This document shows, piece after piece, positions 13,982 to 17,952 of a stretch of 17,952 nt of DNA. The stretch spans positions 1 to 17,952 of the forward strand of contig CAUWCT010000065.1 in NCBI GenBank assembly GCA_963557065.1. Direction: 5' to 3'. The DNA is from UMGS1370 sp963557065 (GTDB lineage Bacteria > Bacillota > Clostridia > Lachnospirales > Lachnospiraceae). The notes below the pieces were generated by a model that had not been told where the DNA came from, did no database searches, and saw only the letters and a list, made by a program, of their open reading frames with translations. Made by a program: the position numbers and the translations under genes. Positions within the stretch are counted from its first letter, which is position 1; every line of letters begins with the position of its first letter.

Positions 13982-13987
13982 CAAAAA
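13972..13987. promoter_or_regulatory. Perfect 16-base palindrome TTTTTGTTAACAAAAA
   Basis: This palindrome is centred on GTTAAC, between the divergent lactonase and potA promoters. It overlaps the lactonase -35 element and ends 13 bases before the potA -35 element. It could be an operator controlling both directions; part of the symmetry is due to simple A/T runs. Confidence 0.4.
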
Positions 13988-14000
13988 TCTATGGAAAGTA

Positions 14001-14028
14001 TTGACACCCCTGCATATGAGAGTATAAT
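14001..14028 (+). promoter_or_regulatory. Promoter of the potAB-potCD operon
   Basis: Perfect TTGACA (14001-14006) and perfect TATAAT (14023-14028) are separated by 16 bases. Transcription would start near 14035, with a leader of about 36 bases, too short for a large riboswitch. Confidence 0.85.
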
Positions 14029-14070
14029 CCGTGCCAGGCTTTCAAATTATGTTTACTTTAGGAGGATGTT

Positions 14071-15147
14071 ATGAATCAACCATTGATTGATCTGATAAAT
14101 ATCAGCAAAAGTTTTGATGGGGATATGGTTTTGGACGACCTTTGCCTGTCTGTCAAAGAAAATACGTTTGTGACTCTTCTTGGCCCCAGCGGATGCGGAA
14201 AGACCACTACGCTGCGCATTATCGGCGGCTTTGAAAAGCCGGACTCCGGTAAGGTGATTTTTGGCGGCAGCGACATTACCAAACTTCCGCCCAATAAGCG
14301 CCAGTTAAACACTGTATTTCAGAAATATGCTCTGTTTCCCCATATGAATATTGCAGAAAATATTGCCTTCGGCCTGAAAATAAAAGGAAAATCCAAATCC
14401 TATATTCAGGATAAAATCAAATACGCTCTAAAGTTAGTGAATCTGGAAGGGTTTGAAAACCGCAGCGTAAATTCTTTAAGTGGCGGCCAGCAGCAGCGCA
14501 TTGCCATTGCAAGAGCTATTGTCAATGAGCCAAAACTCCTACTTTTAGACGAGCCGTTGGGGGCACTGGATCTGAAGCTGCGCCAGGACATGCAGTATGA
14601 ACTGATCCGCCTGAAAAATGAGCTGGGCATTACATTTATCTACGTCACCCACGATCAGGAAGAGGCCCTTACCATGTCGGATACCATTGTGGTTATGAAT
14701 CAGGGCTATATCCAGCAGATGGGCTCTCCGGAGCAGATTTACAACGAGCCGGAAAATGCATTCGTAGCAGATTTTATCGGAGAAAGCAACATTGTAGACG
14801 GCATCATGCTGGAAGATGAACTGGTAGAAATTTTCGGCGCCAAATTCCCATGTGTCGATAAAGGATTTGGCCGCAATAAGCCGGTGGATGTGGTAATCCG
14901 CCCGGAAGATATTGATCTGGTAAAACCGGAAGACGGCACTTTAACCGGCGTTGTCACCCATCTCATTTTTAAGGGCGTCCACTATGAGATGGAAGTCACT
15001 ACCCCCAATGGCTTTGAATGGCTGGTTCACAGCACAGACATGTTTCCCGTAGGACAAAAAGTCGGCATTCATATTGAACCTTTTGAAATTCAGATCATGA
15101 ATAAACCGGCATCAGAAGATGAGGAGGCTCTTGGCATCAATGAATAA
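14071..15147 (+). CDS. potA: Spermidine/putrescine ABC transporter, ATP-binding protein
   Basis: PotA supplies energy for polyamine import from the cytoplasmic face of the PotB/PotC channel. The 358-residue product has Walker A GPSGCGKTT at 38-46, a Q-loop Gln in FQKYALFP (Q84), signature LSGGQQQR at 136-143, Walker B LLLLDEP at 156-162, and switch His in YVTHDQEEAL (H194). The C-terminal 120 residues are a TOBE regulatory domain (about 265-345), characteristic of PotA/MalK-type ATPases. ATG 14071 has TAGGAGG with ideal spacing. It is first in the operon, and its 3' end overlaps potB. Polyamine specificity rests mainly on the neighbouring permeases and PotD-type domain. Confidence 0.95.
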   Translation: MNQPLIDLINISKSFDGDMVLDDLCLSVKENTFVTLLGPSGCGKTTTLRIIGGFEKPDSGKVIFGGSDITKLPPNKRQLNTVFQKYALFPHMNIAENIAFGLKIKGKSKSYIQDKIKYALKLVNLEGFENRSVNSLSGGQQQRIAIARAIVNEPKLLLLDEPLGALDLKLRQDMQYELIRLKNELGITFIYVTHDQEEALTMSDTIVVMNQGYIQQMGSPEQIYNEPENAFVADFIGESNIVDGIMLEDELVEIFGAKFPCVDKGFGRNKPVDVVIRPEDIDLVKPEDGTLTGVVTHLIFKGVHYEMEVTTPNGFEWLVHSTDMFPVGQKVGIHIEPFEIQIMNKPASEDEEALGINE

Positions 15148-15958
15148 TCCGAAAAACAAGTGGCTGGCCACCCCTTATATCATCTGGATGATTGGTTTTA
15201 CCGTCATTCCTCTGGCCTTAATCGTCTACTACGGCCTGACAGACAAATCCGGCGCTTTTACTCTGGAAAATGTCCTTGCCATTGCCGAACCAGAGCACGC
15301 AAAAGCTCTGTTTTTATCTCTGGGACTTTCCCTGTTAAGTACCCTTATCTGTCTGGTTCTGGCTTATCCTCTGGCCATGATTTTGAGAAAAAAAGGCGTC
15401 AGTTCCGGAAGTTTTGTGGTATTTATTTTCATTCTCCCCATGTGGATGAACTTTCTGCTGCGCACTCTGGCATGGCAGACTCTGCTGGAGAAAAACGGGG
15501 TTATCAACGGCATTTTAAACCTGCTCCATCTGCCTGATATTGCCATTATTAACACACCCTGGGCCATTATTTTAGGCATGGTATACAACTTTCTGCCATT
15601 TATGATTCTGCCTATTTACAATATTCTGATGAAAATTGATGACAATACTATCAATGCCGCAAAGGATTTAGGCGCGGACAGTCTCCAGACCTTTCTCCAT
15701 GTCTGGCTTCCGTTAAGTCTTCCCGGAATTGTCAGCGGCATTACCATGGTATTCGTGCCGGCTCTGACCACCTTTGTTATCTCCAACCTCCTTGGCGGCA
15801 GCAAAATCCTCTTAATCGGCAATGTGATCGAGCAGGAATTTACCAAGGGAAGCAACTGGCATTTGGGTTCCGGGCTTTCTCTGGTGCTGATGATTTTCAT
15901 CCTGATCAGCATGGCGCTGATTGCCAGATATGACAGCAATGGGGAGGGCAGAATGTAA
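15140..15958 (+). CDS. potB: Spermidine/putrescine ABC transporter permease, PotB type
   Basis: This is one of the two permease subunits of the polyamine channel. The 272-residue product shows about six hydrophobic segments, the first at about 10-30 (PYIIWMIGFTVIPLALIVYYGL). The EAA loop that contacts PotA is NAAKDLGADSLQTF followed by HVWLPLSLPG. ATG 15140 was chosen because GAGGAGG lies at 15121-15127; the 12-base spacer is long, and in-frame TTG 15131 or ATG 15119 remain possible. It overlaps the end of potA by eight bases, and its stop overlaps the potCD start as TAATG, so the whole operon is translationally coupled. Confidence 0.93.
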   Translation: MNNPKNKWLATPYIIWMIGFTVIPLALIVYYGLTDKSGAFTLENVLAIAEPEHAKALFLSLGLSLLSTLICLVLAYPLAMILRKKGVSSGSFVVFIFILPMWMNFLLRTLAWQTLLEKNGVINGILNLLHLPDIAIINTPWAIILGMVYNFLPFMILPIYNILMKIDDNTINAAKDLGADSLQTFLHVWLPLSLPGIVSGITMVFVPALTTFVISNLLGGSKILLIGNVIEQEFTKGSNWHLGSGLSLVLMIFILISMALIARYDSNGEGRM

Positions 15959-17883
15959 TGAAAAAATACAGTTTTAAAAAATTTTTAGAAGATTTTTACA
16001 TGGTGCTGATTCTGCTGTTTTTATATGCACCCATTGTTACCATGATGGTTTTATCCTTTAATGATTCCAAATCCAGAACCCAGTGGGGCGGCTTTACTGC
16101 AAAATGGTACACCCAGATGTTTGAAAATCCGGCCATTATGGACGCCCTTTACAACACTCTGGTTATCGCCTTTTTATCCGCCCTGATTGCCACTGTTATC
16201 GGGACCATTGCAGCTATGGGCATCCGTCAGATGAAAAAAGTCCCAAAAGCCATTGTTATGGGCGTCAATAATATCCCTATGCTGAATTCAGAAATCGTAA
16301 CCGGCATTTCTCTGATGCTGGTATTTATCGCTTTTGGAATTTCCCTGGGATTTAAGACCATTCTCCTGGCTCATATCACATTTAACATTCCCTATGTGAT
16401 CCTCAATGTCATGCCTAAATTAAAGCAAACGGACCAGTATGCTTATGAAGCTGCACAGGATTTGGGAGCTACGCCTGCCAGGGCATTTTTCAAAGTGGTA
16501 TTTCCGGATATTCTTCCCGGTATTCTGTCCGGATTTTTAATGGCATTTACCATGTCTCTGGACGATTTTATTATCACCCATTTTACCAGAGGCGCCGGCA
16601 TCAACACACTGTCCACCCTGATTTACAGTGAGGTCCGCAGAGGAATCCAGCCATCCATGTATGCTCTGTCTACGGTTATTTTCGTTACAGTGCTGGCCCT
16701 GCTTTTAATCTCTAACTTTGCTCCGGAAAACCAGTCCGGCATTGCATCTCATAAGGCGGAATCAGTCATGAAAAAGCGCCGCAGAAACAACAATATCCGC
16801 AAAGCCTGTCTGGTATTTGCCGCCTTCGCGATTGTGGCCTCTGTCTCCTTTACAGCTTATAAAAAATACTCGGTCAGCCGCTCCAATGAATTGTATGTTT
16901 ACAACTGGGGGGAATATATTGATCCGGAAGTCATTGAATTGTTTGAAGAAGAAACCGGTATTCATGTAACCTATGATATGTTTGAAACCAACGAAGAAAT
17001 GTATCCGGTCATCGAGGCCGGAGCCGTCTGTTATGATGTGGTCTGTCCTTCAGATTATATGATCCAGAAAATGGCGCAAAACGGACTTCTGGCAGAAATC
17101 AATCTGGATAATATCCCAAATATTGCCAATATTGATCCTGTATTTTTGGAAAAGTCCAAAAGCTTTGATCCGGATAACCGCTACTCCGTTCCCTATACCT
17201 GGGGCACTGTGGGGATTTTGTACAATACCAGGCGCGTTGCAGAACTGGGCGCAGCGCCCCCAGCCAGATGGTCGGATTTGTGGGACCCGATTTATAAAGG
17301 AGAGATCCTTATGCAGGACTCGGTCCGCGACGCCTTTATGGTAGCGTTAAAATCCCTTGGCTATTCTATGAATACAGAAAACCCGGAAGAACTTGCCATG
17401 GCCCGCGATCTTTTGATTGCCCAGAAACCTCTGGTACAGGCTTACGTCGTTGACCAGGTTCGGGATAAAATGATTGGAGGGGAAGCGGCAGTCAGCGTTG
17501 TCTATTCCGGCGAGATGCTTTACATCCAGGATGAAGTGGCCAACTTGGGGCTTGACTATGCTCTGGAATATGTGATCCCGGAAGAAGGCACAAACCTGTG
17601 GTTTGATTCCTGGGTGATTCCGGCCAATGCCCGCAATAAAGAAAATGCAGAAAAATGGATTAATTTCCTGTGCAGACCGGATATTGCCAAAATGAATTTT
17701 GAATACATTACCTACTCCACCCCCAACAGCGCCGCCAAAGCCCTGCTGGAAGAAGACATCCAGAACAACAAAGCTGTCTTCCCGGACATGGACAAACTGA
17801 CAGACTGCGAAGTCTTTGAATACTTAGGAGATGAAGCAGATACCGTCTACAATGACATGTGGAAAGAGGTAAAATCGAATTAA
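15958..17883 (+). CDS. potCD: PotC-PotD fusion: polyamine ABC permease joined to substrate-binding protein
   Basis: Residues 1 to about 255 are a PotC permease with about six membrane segments and the EAA loop EAAQDLGATPARAFFKVVFPDILPG split across 164-188. A basic linker follows (KKRRRNNN, 272-279), then a hydrophobic helix at about 283-300, then a PotD-like binding domain at 311-641. Likely polyamine-site residues include W317 and E319/Y320 in YNWGEY, S365/D366/Y367 in CPSDY, D458 in SVRDAF, and W548/D550 in LWFDSW. At the position of PotD W229 a Tyr (516) appears. No lipobox is present, so the binding domain is tethered by the membrane helix. In-frame ATG 16768 with AAGGCGGA upstream could also start free PotD. 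Permease-binding protein fusions of this type are known in Firmicutes. Confidence 0.93.
   Translation: MKKYSFKKFLEDFYMVLILLFLYAPIVTMMVLSFNDSKSRTQWGGFTAKWYTQMFENPAIMDALYNTLVIAFLSALIATVIGTIAAMGIRQMKKVPKAIVMGVNNIPMLNSEIVTGISLMLVFIAFGISLGFKTILLAHITFNIPYVILNVMPKLKQTDQYAYEAAQDLGATPARAFFKVVFPDILPGILSGFLMAFTMSLDDFIITHFTRGAGINTLSTLIYSEVRRGIQPSMYALSTVIFVTVLALLLISNFAPENQSGIASHKAESVMKKRRRNNNIRKACLVFAAFAIVASVSFTAYKKYSVSRSNELYVYNWGEYIDPEVIELFEEETGIHVTYDMFETNEEMYPVIEAGAVCYDVVCPSDYMIQKMAQNGLLAEINLDNIPNIANIDPVFLEKSKSFDPDNRYSVPYTWGTVGILYNTRRVAELGAAPPARWSDLWDPIYKGEILMQDSVRDAFMVALKSLGYSMNTENPEELAMARDLLIAQKPLVQAYVVDQVRDKMIGGEAAVSVVYSGEMLYIQDEVANLGLDYALEYVIPEEGTNLWFDSWVIPANARNKENAEKWINFLCRPDIAKMNFEYITYSTPNSAAKALLEEDIQNNKAVFPDMDKLTDCEVFEYLGDEADTVYNDMWKEVKSN
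16753..16770 (+). promoter_or_regulatory. Possible internal ribosome site and start for free PotD
   Basis: AAGGCGGA (16753-16760) lies seven bases before in-frame ATG 16768 (codon 271). Starting there would give a 371-residue protein with a basic N-terminus and a hydrophobic segment, exactly like a stand-alone membrane-anchored PotD. The site has one mismatch to AAGGAGG. Confidence 0.4.
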
Positions 17884-17907
17884 GGGCAAGAAGATGTATG
17901 GCTGAAC
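17884..17907 (+). repeat. Dispersed repeat, copy D
   Basis: The 24 bases directly after the potCD stop codon match 1750-1773 at 23 of 24 positions (core GGGCAAGAAGATG then ATGGCTGAAC). The rest of the element is not recognisable before the window ends. Confidence 0.6.
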
Positions 17908-17952
17908 CAATGTCATTTAGTTAATTTTATATCCATATGGTTAGATTCCAAA

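Noticed and set aside
14029..14070. Riboswitch or leader control upstream of potA
   Set aside because: The predicted leader is about 36 bases with no stable fold or leader ORF seen.

Overview
The window looks like a chromosomal segment from an anaerobic gut-type member of the Clostridia, most likely Lachnospiraceae. This rests on moderate GC, strong AGGAGG-type ribosome sites, sigma-A promoters of the TTGACA/TATAAT type, a Firmicute-style potABC plus PotC-PotD fusion, and an anaerobe-specific operon of MinD-like ferredoxin ATPases with NifX-like proteins. The genus cannot be set from the sequence alone. No rRNA, tRNA, CRISPR array, transposase or phage gene was seen, and no gene-free stretch exceeds 300 bases.

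Layout. (1) Positions 126-1634, minus strand: malQ, with a good promoter just upstream. (2) 1736-2160: a stem-loop repeat, then a stand-alone HicB-like gene on the plus strand. (3) 2248-5053, minus strand: a tightly packed four-gene operon. Transcription runs from a DUF134-NifX fusion through two MinD/Mrp-like ATPases, each with two 4Fe-4S motifs, to a small NifX-family protein with a His-rich tail. A consensus promoter overlaps a three-copy GGCATATG operator-like array. The gene content recalls the 'orange protein' (ORP) complex of Desulfovibrio. (4) 5234-8627, minus strand: a small MscS-type channel downstream of glgB. The branching enzyme carries an unusual lysine-rich repetitive C-terminal tail. 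(5) 8722-10557: a DUF3810 membrane metallopeptidase-like gene and a type I signal peptidase, divergently transcribed from overlapping promoters. (6) 10609-11091, minus strand: a small secreted protein of unknown function. (7) 11210-13897, minus strand: a lactonase-family beta-propeller, aroC and rpiB as a likely operon. (8) 14071-17883, plus strand: potA, potB and a potC-potD fusion, driven by a perfect TTGACA-16-TATAAT promoter, forming a complete spermidine/putrescine importer.

How the parts connect. malQ and glgB are the alpha-glucan genes. The lactonase-like protein, RpiB and AroC could link pentose phosphate metabolism to chorismate, but this is inference. The four-gene iron-sulfur operon is the part least explained by known biology. 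Its distinctive points are the fused DUF134-NifX ORF with a near-perfect internal ribosome site and the helically phased operator boxes. A second fusion with an internal ribosome-site-like sequence occurs in potC-potD. A short dispersed repeat recurs in four intergenic or gene-end positions.

All calls come from reading the translated sequence. No database search was run.
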